Below are positions 1 through 10,530 of a DNA stretch of 64,000 bases, piece by piece. Origin of the DNA: Sclerurus mexicanus (taxonomy: Eukaryota > Chordata > Aves > Passeriformes > Furnariidae); NCBI GenBank assembly GCA_013396755.1, contig VWZF01002974.1:471135-535134 (forward strand), read 5' to 3'. The position numbers and the translations under genes are program-made. Position 1 is the first letter of the stretch, and the number at the start of each line of letters is the position of its first letter. Below the pieces are notes generated by a model that was not told the origin of the DNA, searched no databases, and saw only the letters and a list, made by a program, of their open reading frames with translations.

Positions 1-1410
1 TTTCTGGGCACTGCAGCAAATTGAACAGTTTGGACCATGAATGGTTTTCATTAAAAAGTGGCTTTGGGGGGGAAGAAGTAAATTTTCAATTGATTGAAAT
101 TTCAATTTTGATGCTCACACAGAAGAGGACCCCTTCACTTCTGCATTTTAAAATGTAGCCAAAAATATAATCCCTATAAAAAGGGGAATTTTCTAATAAC
201 TATTCATGCAGCTGGCAATAATATTTTTTGTCCCGAGTTAAGAAGAAAAATCACGAGAGCTGCTAAAACACGAGCTGGTTCCATTCTGTATGTTTTGAAA
301 GAGCAACTTCAACATTTGACTTAAGTCTGGCTTCTCACAGCGCATCCAGTTAAGCAGCAAGACACGGTTTTGCCTCATTAGGTCAGCAACGCCAACCATC
401 AAGGCAATGCAGCTGGTTCTGTGATACTGTTAAAGAAATTATAAATACATGCACACATGCTTGTAGCATCAGCCCCCAGATGAAGCCATAAGATCACAGA
501 ATTGTTCAGGGGGGTACGATCAGTAACATGGATTAGAGTAAGAACATGGTGAGTCAATTTAGGGCTATAAATACCCTGCTTTTCTGTTATGGTTTTAATC
601 TTTATTAAATTGGATGATTCTTGTTTATTTTCATTCGCATATGCCTGTGTTCCAGTATATAGTTTGTTTCTACATACACAGGCCTGTAAGACTATAACGT
701 ATTTTGCAAAGTGTTCTAAGACATAAATGCTCTTAGTCCAAATCCTTATCTGAGAAGCCACACTGACACCAACATGCACTCAGCCTTCAGTATTTCCCTG
801 TGCATTCTTACAAGCAATGACAGACCATTTGTTTTTGCTGGGTTTTTCTTTTTAAGGCATGCAGTATTTTTTGCATTTCTTCAGAGGAATTTAAAACATC
901 TTTTTGCTTTCTATACTCCTTTTAATGGCTTTGCATATTACTTTTCATCTAAATTCGGTATTTGAGCATACACTTATCAGGACCCTGTTTTCTTTGTTGC
1001 TCGTAATTACTGACTAAGTCAGAATCAGAGCCAAGGAAGCCTGGGTGGGATTACATCTGGAGTAGTGTACTGTACCAGCAGAGTTTCTCCTCTCATAGAT
1101 TTGATCTTAATGATGGGCTACACTTTCATCTTTAAAAAAATCATTTTCCTCAACTCGCTGCTTTTTATACCTCAGCTAGAAAACGCTGTTTATCGTTCAG
1201 TTTCTCTTGCATACAGTGTTTGTAACTATAATTGAAACTTAAAAGCTACGAGCCTGAATAATTCAATCAGAAAGCATATTGTTTTTACTGTTCTCGGTAT
1301 GAATTCAAACGATCGCATTATTGTGATGTTATAATATCAGAATGTATTTATTTTCACTTGCACAGTCATAGAAGGGAGTATTTCCTTCCCGAGAAAACAG
1401 CGAAGAGAAA
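1..1410. other. Unique AT-rich non-coding DNA
   Basis: I see no repeat family, RNA gene or convincing exon here. The open frames are short, lack recognisable domains, and are interrupted at the density expected for AT-rich non-coding sequence. Confidence 0.6.
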
Positions 1411-1445
1411 GGAAAAAAAAATAAATAATAATAATAAAAAAAAAA
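1411..1445. repeat. A-rich / (AAT)n simple repeat
   Basis: A short low-complexity run of A with an ATA/AAT periodic core. It directly precedes the GC-rich pocket that follows. Confidence 0.8.
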
Positions 1446-1494
1446 GCCGAGCTTAATCCATGCTGGGGTCCTCTGGTCTAACTTAAGCAAATGA

Positions 1495-1790
1495 GATATC
1501 CTGTCCCCTCCAGCAGGCGCCCGGGCTGTCGCTAAGACTCTTTCTATCAGTGCTGCTGCACGCACTGGAAGTGCCCCCAAGGCTGAGCGTGATCCTGTCG
1601 GCAGGACACACGTAACCCCCTCCTCTGAAGGCACCTCCACTCCCGAGCGTGTCACTGATACCACGCTCGTGGCTCTCACACGTCAGCTCGGGAAGGCACC
1701 CAGGGAAAAGCATCCCTGCTTCCCCCGCTGCAAAACGCCCCGTGGAATTCCAGGGAGGGAGAAGTGCTCCACGCAAGCTCCACTCATGTC
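1495..1790. other. GC-rich pocket with CpG-containing inverted repeat
   Basis: About 300 bases are clearly richer in G+C and CpG than the flanks. An 8-bp perfect inverted repeat, CGAGCGTG (1644-1651) and CACGCTCG (1662-1669), has a 10-base spacer. A CRE-type half site (ACGTCA) follows near 1680. Both strands carry open frames, which is expected where stop codons are rare, and none resembles a known protein. It could be a small unmethylated regulatory element or simply a GC-rich remnant. Confidence 0.35.
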
Positions 1791-4700
1791 TCCGGACACC
1801 TTTTCACCCCACAATTAGCTGGTTTGCTGTAGAACAAATTGAGGTTCGTATGTTTTGTGCAGGTATTGTTTTTTTTAATGGATGTAAAAGACAAGGGAAA
1901 AAACAATCCTGATGTTTTAATTAAATTATTGGCTATCATTTTCTCAGTATCGAGGCAAGCATAGGATAAGAGCTTTGAAACAGAATGGATAAAACTGGTA
2001 TCTAATGGAAGCCCCATGGATTTTATCCCAACTACACAGCAATTTTTTGAACTGATAAAACATCACATGTGACTTTTAGCTTAATACAGTTGAAGCAGTT
2101 GGTAAGAATTACCAATAATATGGAAAAGATCCATTTTTTCCTTTATTGCTATGTTTGGATAAATCATTATATATAATCATCTCCTTTTAGGTAGTGCTGT
2201 AGCTGTACCTGTGGAATTAGGCCCAGGAAGAAAAACTGTCTCTACTCCCAGAACCATGAATCTGAAATCTTCTGATTTATATAGATTTTCATTATGTCCT
2301 TAGCATAATTTCAGCACAAACGGAGGGCTTAGCCAGACTCCCATGGTGTGTCCTCCGGGTATGGAACAGCTTAGCATCTTTTTCTCTGCTTACCAAGCTT
2401 AACACCTGTAAATCAAACACTCCATTATGCAGTAATTCCCCTTGTCCTTAATTCAAAAAAACAAAGTTAACAGCAGAATTTGGGTAATGAGGAACTATAT
2501 CATTTTGGCCTGCGTGTGGTCCTCATTCATTGTCTTCTTTCCATTTAGGGGGGACGTAGGGGGAAGTGAAAAACCCTTCTATTTTTAAATCCCTCCATAT
2601 AATTTTATAAGGCAAAATATCAGGAAATACCATGGTTTATTTGAGGCATTCCAGTAAGGCCTGAATGATATTTTTCATGATGAGATCTGATGATGGGGGT
2701 AAGACCACGAGCCCCCTGCCAGGAAGACACACAGAAATAAACTCACAGAAAGCTCTCACTAACACCTAGCCCTGATGATGGTTCCCCCTTCCCTTACCTC
2801 AAACACTGCCCAAATGGGGATGCACAAGAATCTCCCAACTGACTGTCTTGTGAGGTAAAATGAAGAAAGCCTTAAACTTCACAATTGCCAATAATGAGCA
2901 ATCATTACTCAAATTACACCAAGCACTGATTAGGTTTAAAGTAATGAAGAAAACAACACGATCAATCATCATCAACCCAAAAGAAGTCAATCTGTGCTAG
3001 AGATGCAGCAAGATCTTAGTGGAGGGCTCCATCTACAGGGTTTGGGAGATGAGAGAGAAAAACCTTCACATCACAACATCTGAAACAGATTCCCCCTGCT
3101 CCCCGCTCCGCTCACATTTTTCTTTCCAGTCTCCAAAAGCCACACAAGGGATTTTTTTCCCCCTTTCTTTAGCTGCACAAAAATAAAAAGGGCCTTATCA
3201 AAAAAATAGGGTAGGAAAACTTTTTGGAAGGGCATTTTGCTAGTGTTGAACTGGAATGTCTGTTTCAAAACAAAAATGACAAGAGTTAAATACCTGCACA
3301 TCTATCAAATAATAAAATTATCCTGAAAGCTCTGGCTGTGCAAACAGCATCAATGGAAGCTGAGGTTTTTAAAGCAATTTGTATTAATAGGTTTCAGCCA
3401 CAGAAATAACATTGGAAAAGCACAAATTGCATGGAAAATTCCCATTTGTCAACTTTTATTGGCTGTTAAATAGAAAATTACAAATTAACACAAAGCTTAT
3501 TTTTGAAAATCCAGAGGAAGTTCATCCAACCCCACGTTTCTTAGGCACAGAGTAAGATTCTGATACCCGCTACAGGCTGCCTCTAGTCAAAAAGAACCCA
3601 CTTAGATCTGCTCATTTAATTAAAAAATAGGAAAATAGAAAAGGATCAGAGTAGTTACGTTGCTATTCCATGCACATGTATATGCAAACTTTAAATTATA
3701 CTAATGAGTAACATTAATATATGCATTTTATAAAAAAAGTACTATTCTTTAGGAATAATTTCAATTTAAATATCTCTCCTGCCTGTGTGCTGTGGGCATT
3801 ACATAACAATTATTTTTAAAGAAAATTATTTAAAATGTAAGCGTAGGAAAATGCAAAATTAACATTCCAATTCAAAGTCTGCTGAATGTAACAGAAGTTT
3901 CCCTGCTGACATAATTCACTTTTGAATTGGGGATAATCACTAGAAATAATGAGATACAAATGAAAGCCTAGTAAAAAAGGCATGACTAAAGGGAAATAAA
4001 AAATAATACACAGCCATTCTAGTGTAGGTTTATATTATAAAGCCCCTTGTGGAGGAATCCTAAAAATTTAAGGGAAAATTTCTAACTTTTCATGCTTTTG
4101 CTTTGAGCTGTTCAGTCCTGTGGGGAGGAGGATGGTTTGTCTCCTACAGAGTTCTCTCAGTGGCCAGAGATAATTTAGAGGCATAAAGTCTTCATCACTA
4201 AAACTTCATACTTGGCTGGAGTGATTTGTATTAAACCAGTATTTCAACATCCCGTGGCAGCAGTGAATTTAACATAGTTTATACAACATGCCCAATATTT
4301 GTTGACAATAAGGAAATTATGAGCTAGTCGTGGAATTTTCATACTGAAACCTATTTCTTGTTAAAGACAAACTTAGAGATGAGGATGTGGCTGGCTGAGC
4401 TAGAGATTAATTTGAGTACTTGCCTAAATAAAGCACCGTGAGGAGTATTGTAAAGATAAAAAGTGGTCCGGGAGTTAAGGTATTTGTAGAAGTCATTTGC
4501 AAATAGTTGAATATTTTGAGATTCTTTTTTCTTCTGGAAATACATGGTCTTCATGCAAGTAATTGGGCTGTGCCCTTACAGAACTGTCATGTGGCTCTAT
4601 AAATATTAAATAGCAATAAAGTCTTTTTCAAGAAAAAATTAATAGGTTGTTTATTAAAATTTGGATTGACTTAAATGAGCCTTGAATAATATTGATTACT

Positions 4701-4871
4701 TTTTCCTCTTCTGCCTTGCAACAGAGAAAAAGAAGTCATTTATACCAACATGCTTGAAAGTTCATCTGTGTTCTTCTGAAGTTTTATCTTTTCATAGACT
4801 TTCTCTGTTTCTAAGTGTGTTAAAATAGTATTTTCTCCATTGCTGGAGAGGATCAGTTTACAAGGGCATGC
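1791..4871. other. Unique AT-rich non-coding DNA
   Basis: There is no repeat family that I recognise and no exon with paired splice signals. Several T- or A-rich runs occur, for example 3600-3850. Nothing here supports a gene. Confidence 0.55.
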
Positions 4872-5155
4872 AGTGATAGGTCGAGGGGAAATGGCATTAT
4901 TCTGAAGGAGGGAAGGTTTGGATTTGATATTAGGAAGAAATAATTTACTGTGAGGGTGGGCAGGCCCTGGCACAGGGTGCCCAGAGAAGCCGTGGCTGCC
5001 CCAGCCCTGGAAGTGTCCAAGGCCTGGTTGGTTGGACAGGGCTTGGAGCAACCTGGGCTGGTGGAAGGTGTCCCTGCCCATGGCAGGGGGATTGGAACGA
5101 GATGGTCTTTAAGATTGCGTCCTACCCAAATCATTATAGGATCCTATGATTTCAT
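4872..5155 (+). mobile_element. CR1 LINE 3' fragment
   Basis: The segment follows the CR1 3' region closely. It has the 'gataggtcgaggggaa' entry, a stretch like 'ctggaagtgtccaaggcctgg', 'ggtgtccctgcccatggcag', and a degenerate tail 'ggatcctatgatttcatg' related to the CR1 ATTCTATG octamer repeats. Only the 3' end is present, as is usual for CR1 copies truncated during reverse transcription, so there is no reverse transcriptase. Open frames overlapping it on both strands are fragments of this element. Confidence 0.92.
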
Positions 5156-5689
5156 GCAAACTTGAATCTGCTCATTTAAGTAACAAAACCAACCACAACA
5201 ACAAAACCCCCCCAAAAAACAAACAAACAGGCATTGCTGCTGTAACTGGGCAATAAATAGCCAACCTGACATTAAAATTTTGTAATCACAGCAGACAGCT
5301 CTATTTAATCTTTCATTATGTTGTCAGATGGAAATTGGTTTGTGATGCACAAGTAGAAAAGGAGTCAGTAGCATCTTTAAAGTCATCTCTAATAAATTTC
5401 TTCTGAACCCCTGTGATCTCAGTGCAGAACAACATCTCAAAGTACTGCTCGGAGAAGGAGAACAGGGTGTTGATTCTGCAAGTTGGGAATGTATCTGGCA
5501 CAGAGATTTCAAGAGAGGGACCTTGTCCCAACTTCTTCTCTAGAAGCAATAAGTTCCAGGTATTTATTGATCTCTGGGGGAAGAAAATGTGGGGTTTTTA
5601 GTGTCTTTGATGCTTTGCATCTCCTGAACAGCCCCTGGGGACCATCCTGTTTTTCTTGTAGCTGAGATCCTTGGATTTAAGCAGTGGAG
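5156..5689. other. Spacer between two CR1 fragments
   Basis: Apart from the A/C-rich tract this is unique sequence. Overlapping short open frames occur on both strands around 5316-5665, but I see no domain, no good start context and no splice-site pairing. Confidence 0.5.
5178..5232. repeat. A/C-rich low-complexity tract
   Basis: A run of AAC/AAAC units with C homopolymers (CCCCCCC) lies just downstream of the CR1 tail. It may be a decayed simple repeat seeded at the insertion site. Confidence 0.7.
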
Positions 5690-5845
5690 AGGCAGAGGAG
5701 TTTCCTCCTCTGGAGATATTCAAAAGCTGTCTGGACACAATCCTGAGTAACGTGGTCTGGGGGACACTGCTTCAACAGGGAGGTTGGACTAGATAACTTC
5801 CAGTGGTGCCTTCCAACCCTAACTATTCTTTGATTCTGATTCTTG
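5690..5845 (+). mobile_element. CR1 LINE 3' fragment
   Basis: Characteristic CR1 text is visible: 'ggagatattcaaaagctg', 'ggttggactagataact', 'ccttccaacc', and a tail with TTTGATTCTGATTCT. It has the same orientation as the copy about 0.5 kb upstream but a different subfamily-like sequence, so it is likely a separate insertion. Confidence 0.9.
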
Positions 5846-8391
5846 TCCACTAGGAAGTGGTGAGAAACTGTTCTTGAGTGCAAACTTCTCCTTGCCTTTG
5901 TAAGAGGCCTCTTAATTGCAAAACTTGGGTAGAATAATTTCAGGAGCAATTTATTCCCTCAGCAGATCATCTGAGAAGTAGCTGGTCTGAGGGCCAGCCT
6001 TAGGTCACTTCCACTGGCATCATGAAAAGGAAGCTCCTTCAGCCTTTCAGGTCAGAGGAAATCTAGATGAGAAGTACAGCAGAAAGGTGGATCTAGAGAA
6101 GCTGCTGTTATTGAGCTCCAGCCTTTGTATTCAGTGACGAATACATGGAACAACTGAATACAGAGCTAAAGTTATGGATGATGGACTGGGAATTGCAATA
6201 GAGCCAGCTGGGAATGTCTTAGAATACACTTGTCACTGAAAACAGACCCGAGCTGTTAGTGAAACCAATATCAGGTTTTGAAAAACTGTTTTTCCTGAAG
6301 ATTTCTCAGGTTTCAGACAAGAATTCCTGGTCAAAGCCAGGTTGGGGTTAGTAGGAGCAGCAGAGTGTGATCTCCTTTCACGTATAATTATTCAGAAGAA
6401 AGTACAACAGCACAGGAGCTTGATGTATTTCTAGTCTTGTGCCTAAAGTCATTTATGTCAGACATGGGAGACAGTTCCTTTCCCAGCTTTACATCAGAAA
6501 CAGCCCATGCTGGTACCTTCATCACACAGAGGAGAAATTCCTTGTGTACCCATGTGTTTGTTTTCAGAGCAAGTGCTGAAGAAGATCAGTCAAGAGAACA
6601 AGGTTTGAAGAGATCACCTTTAAGAAAACTGTAACCACCAAAACACCCTTTAGATGAAAAACTAATAGTGTTGTGAAAAACTTGAAATAATTACATTAGA
6701 AACAGGAAAACATGAGCACATGTGGGTTGAGCCCAAGCTGGAATTCTGCTGATGCTCAGCTTGGTGGTCCTTTGGGTAGGCAACATACATAAGCAATTGC
6801 CCAAGGCAACAACATTCTTTATTAGATTGATTAAGCACCAGGTTTACTTATTGTCATTAGTAATGGATGCCAGATTTGTGCTGTGCCTGTGCTAATGGGA
6901 ACCAGCAGAGAGGAAGGAGTGTCACTGGGAGCCTTGGTCCCACCAGTGCTGTGGAATTTTCGCACCTACCTTGTTTTAATGTGGAAACAACCAGAAATGG
7001 TCCTCAGCTGACACTTGCTGTGTGATTCTTTCAACCTAAACCTGAGATTTGTGGAGGCTGATTTAGGTAAGATAAGAAGTAATAGCACTTTGATGTACCA
7101 TCCAACTCCTGGGTTTCCTTTGCGCTGTCTGGGATTCCAACAAGGGGAATTGTTCCGGGGTGGAGCTTTAGAGAGAAAAAATGCAGCAAAGGAAATAATG
7201 TCATGCATGGAGCTACTTTTAATATTCAAATTAGCCAAAGGTACAAGCCTTGCGATGAATTCCCTCACCAGACCCATGCCTACCCCAGAGAGTCACGACT
7301 TCTTCAGCACAGCCCGGAACGGGGGAATGCATCAAGTCTATAGGAAGGGGGTATAGATCTAAGGCAGCTGACGGAAGTGTGAATGTTTCCATTGGCTTCC
7401 CCTGGCTGTGGGTGCTCTGGAGCAGATCTGTGCTACAGACTGCTTGAGAAGCTTTCCTTGAAAGGCAGGCAGACTCAAATTCCTAAGTCACTTAAGTGCT
7501 CTTGAAAACGGTCCCCATATGCTCCATACCCATGTCAAGTCTCTGTCACTTCAACTATCAACATTTTCTCATAAACTATTGCTGTTGTACGGATTAAAAA
7601 AAAAATTATGTAGTGATATAAAATTGATTAATTCTTAGTTAACTAATAAATGTCCTTTCTCGCTATTGGTTGTTAACATAAACATCATCACACGGTTTAG
7701 ATTTTGCTTCATTGCAAACCATCTAATATAGAAGATGCAGCATATTTAATCAATAAAACCAGTACTTTGTATGCTATATTTTCCATCAAGTCCTCATGTT
7801 TCTGTTTTCAGTTAGCTGCTATTTCCAATAGTTTAAGTACAAGTGTGATTTGATTACTTTTTAATGTTTTTACGTGTTAAACATCACTCACATGCATATT
7901 TTTCACTATAGAACAAATAATATTAAACGAGAATTATTTGCAGTGCACTGTGTTAACACTTCAGTTTTTAAATGATGGGTAGAAGATGTCATTAGATGTG
8001 CTTTTCAAATACTGGGATTTTTGCAAAGGAGAGTGTATACAAATATAAATGTGCATATATATGTGTATATGAATAGAGCCATCCCCAAAGAGCAGCAACG
8101 CCTGCTGATTTAAAACAAAAATAAAAATAAAAGCAGCTGTATCTCAAAATTACACCTAGCGTCATAAGGAGGAAAACTGGAAATTTATGAGGCTGTCATC
8201 TTTTGATAATGGGCTGGAAGAAAGTGGTTGGTGTATCTTCATTTTCTTGTTTTATCAGGTTCTTGATTTTTGGGTGATAACCCTCAAGCAATTCAATTGA
8301 AGGAATTGGTAGTTTCCTCCAATAAAATCAGGATTGGGCTTTAGCAATTGGCTTTTACCCATTGTGGTACATAAGAAACATTAAAGAAATC
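5846..8391. other. Unique AT-rich non-coding DNA
   Basis: No repeat family or gene is recognised. One weak exon-like site exists at 6567, where a pyrimidine-rich acceptor ending TTTTCAG precedes a short open stretch, but its only donor (CAAGGTTTGA) is poor. A TA-rich stretch with ATATATGTGTATATG lies near 8055. Confidence 0.5.
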
Positions 8392-8394
8392 CTT

Positions 8395-8455
8395 TGCCCA
8401 CTGAAGTCAACAACAGCTTTGCCTTTGATTTCAGTTGTGCCTGAATTTTACCCAT
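8395..8455. repeat. Possible ancient amniote dispersed-repeat remnant
   Basis: The text 'cccactgaagtcaa...gatttcagt' resembles the 'cattgaagtcaatgg' signature that recurs in old dispersed elements of birds and reptiles. The copy is very decayed and I cannot assign a family without a repeat library. Confidence 0.3.
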
Positions 8456-8591
8456 CATGTTTCGTTTCAACCAACACTGTTTTCGTTTTAGGGAGCATTT
8501 TTAAATATTCTGTGTTTCCTTTATGGTAGGAGCTGTTGTTGAACAATAGTAGGGTGTTCCTTTGAGGTTTTTTGCTTCAGGTTGTGCCACG

Positions 8592-8828
8592 GGATGTTTA
8601 GATTGGATATTGGGGAAAACTTCATCACCCAAAGGTTTGTCCAGGTGTGGCACAGCTGCCCAGGGCTGTGGTGGAGTCACTGTCCCTGGAGAGATTTAAA
8701 AGATGTGTAGATGTGGCACTTGGGGACATGGCTTAGTGGTGGGTTTGGCAGTGCTGGGGTAACAATTGGACTTGGTCATCTGAAAATTCTTTTCCAATCT
8801 AAATGATTCTGTAATTTTATGATTCTGT
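8592..8828 (+). mobile_element. CR1 LINE 3' fragment
   Basis: This is close to the CR1 3' consensus over its length: 'gatgtttagattggatatt', 'ggagagatttaaaagatg', 'gacatggcttagtggtgg', 'ttttccaatctaaatgatt', and a tail with TTTTATGATTCTG. It is 5'-truncated with no coding capacity. Confidence 0.95.
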
Positions 8829-9366
8829 TTTTATTTTCTATAGAAATCTATTTCTTTGATTATCATTATACTCAAACAAACTTTACTGTAAGTGATACAA
8901 TGCCAAATCTAAATAATGGCTTTGAAAAGAAAGTCTGTGAACTCTTGAAAACCTTCAAGATGCAAAAAAGACTTTACAAAATAATCAAACAGAATTGCAC
9001 ATACGTGTGTGAGATGGTATTGGCTTGATTCTGACAAGAGCTGCCAGTTTTGTCTGTGTCATCAGATGAAAAGCACTGATGGCCACATGGACACCGAATC
9101 AGAGTTATCTGGAAACTGCGAGTGTTTTTGGCACAAAAAATCGAAAGGAATTAAGAAAGTGCAGGGACACAGTGCTAAAGAGGGAAGACAGGAGATTTTC
9201 TGTCTTTCCACAGAGGAACTCAGATACAAAACCCAGAATTTTGGGTGGGATTTTTTTCTTTAATTTGATCAAATAATTTTGAACAGATATACTACATGGT
9301 GTGTACATCTCCTGTCTGTGCCTGTCTGCACACATGGAACATTTCATGCTCTCTGGTTGGCTGTGA
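8829..9366. other. Unique non-coding DNA
   Basis: Two overlapping plus-strand open frames of 65-84 codons and a minus-strand one lie between 9000 and 9380. None shows a domain, and their composition follows the local A-rich sequence. Confidence 0.45.
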
Positions 9367-9641
9367 TGAGTCAGACTCACTCTTTGTTAATAATATTTGC
9401 TCTTATTTCATCGTGTATTGTTGTCCCTTGTGGATAGTTTTATAGCTGTTTAACATAAAATTAAAAGAAGACAACCCCAGAGGTTTATAGGACAGCAAAT
9501 TCAGTTGTTCCCTTTTTATTTTTGGAATGGTTTTAATCATTTGGGGTACATCTTGACAGCACAAAGGTGAGTCATGCCATAAATAAAGTAGTTTGCAAGC
9601 ACGTATAAACGACTTAAAGTAGGAGGAGCAGAGCTGACTCA
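9367..9641. promoter_or_regulatory. Cluster of three AP-1 motifs
   Basis: Exact AP-1/TRE heptamers occur at 9367-9373 (TGAGTCA, part of the inverted repeat TGAGTC-A-GACTCA at 9367-9379), 9568-9574 (TGAGTCA) and 9635-9641 (TGACTCA). Three within 275 bases is more than chance predicts locally. FOS/JUN-family binding and enhancer function are inference. Confidence 0.3.
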
Positions 9642-9965
9642 TGTAGAGATGAGGCTGCAGCACCTTCCATGGTCCCCACAGCACCACTGAGAAAACAGGA
9701 GTAGGGCTGTGTAGCCTGAAAGCCTTAGTGAGAGAACTATGGGGGCATTTAGTTCTTGGTCCTAAGAAAGCCCTAAAGCGTTAGGTGGGCACCCACGAGT
9801 CTGGATGGCCAGCTACAGCTTGTTCCATGAACATTCAGGAAGTATTTGGAAACAGAAGAGATTTTGTAGCTTTATGTTATCATAATGCAGATTGATGGGG
9901 ACTATATAGACTCCTAAACCATGCAGAAGATTTTATGAGAGCACGAGTGAGCGTATGCTTCTGTA

Positions 9966-10022
9966 ACAAACCAAATACAATATATGTATGTAATATATAC
10001 ATATACTTACATATGCTTTTAT
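9966..10022. repeat. TA-rich microsatellite-like tract
   Basis: Repeated ATATATGTATGTAATATATACATATAC-type units form an imperfect, partly self-complementary TA/TG stretch. Confidence 0.6.
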
Positions 10023-10229
10023 AAAAGACACACATCACTTATATGAGAAGAGATCCCAAGTGCCATATATTTTGAGAACATTACACCTCTAAGAAAAAAA
10101 TACACGAAATCACAATGCACACATGTGCATCCCTCTTTCATGCCAACTTTCACAAGTTTGCACTCATTACAGATACTTGAATTTTCCACTCGTTTTTGCA
10201 GAGAAATAAAGTAGGGGACTTCTTAGTTC

Positions 10230-10530
10230 ACTTACCTGTTGTCAATTACTGACGCCTCATTACACAAATCACTTGGAAAGCTGATGAGGTTTTATCTAAC
10301 ATAGAGGCCAGGTCAATCAATCGTCATCAGACCTGTGGATCTTCAATGGACATTGAAAGGTTAACCCAGTTCTTCAGGGCCTCCATCATGTCAGCAAAAA
10401 TTAGCAAGAAGGTGGCCGAGTTGTCAATAGAGCACAGAGACAATTAGTTAATGATTAGAATGTTAGCACTTGGGGAGTTGATAACAAAATGAGCCATCTT
10501 GGATACATTTGCATGCATTTAGAAAATCTA
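10230..10530. promoter_or_regulatory. Motif-dense element with homeodomain / HNF1-like sites
   Basis: This is unique sequence with overlapping homeodomain cores at 10441-10459 (CAATTAG and TTAATGATTAG). GTTAATGATTAGA at 10447-10459 matches the HNF1 palindrome GTTAATNATTAAC at 11 of 13 positions. Read on the minus strand, CAG|GTAAGT at 10238-10230 is a perfect splice donor. The frames leading into it contain stops, so a coding exon is unlikely. It resembles a developmental enhancer, which cannot be proved without conservation data. Confidence 0.3.
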
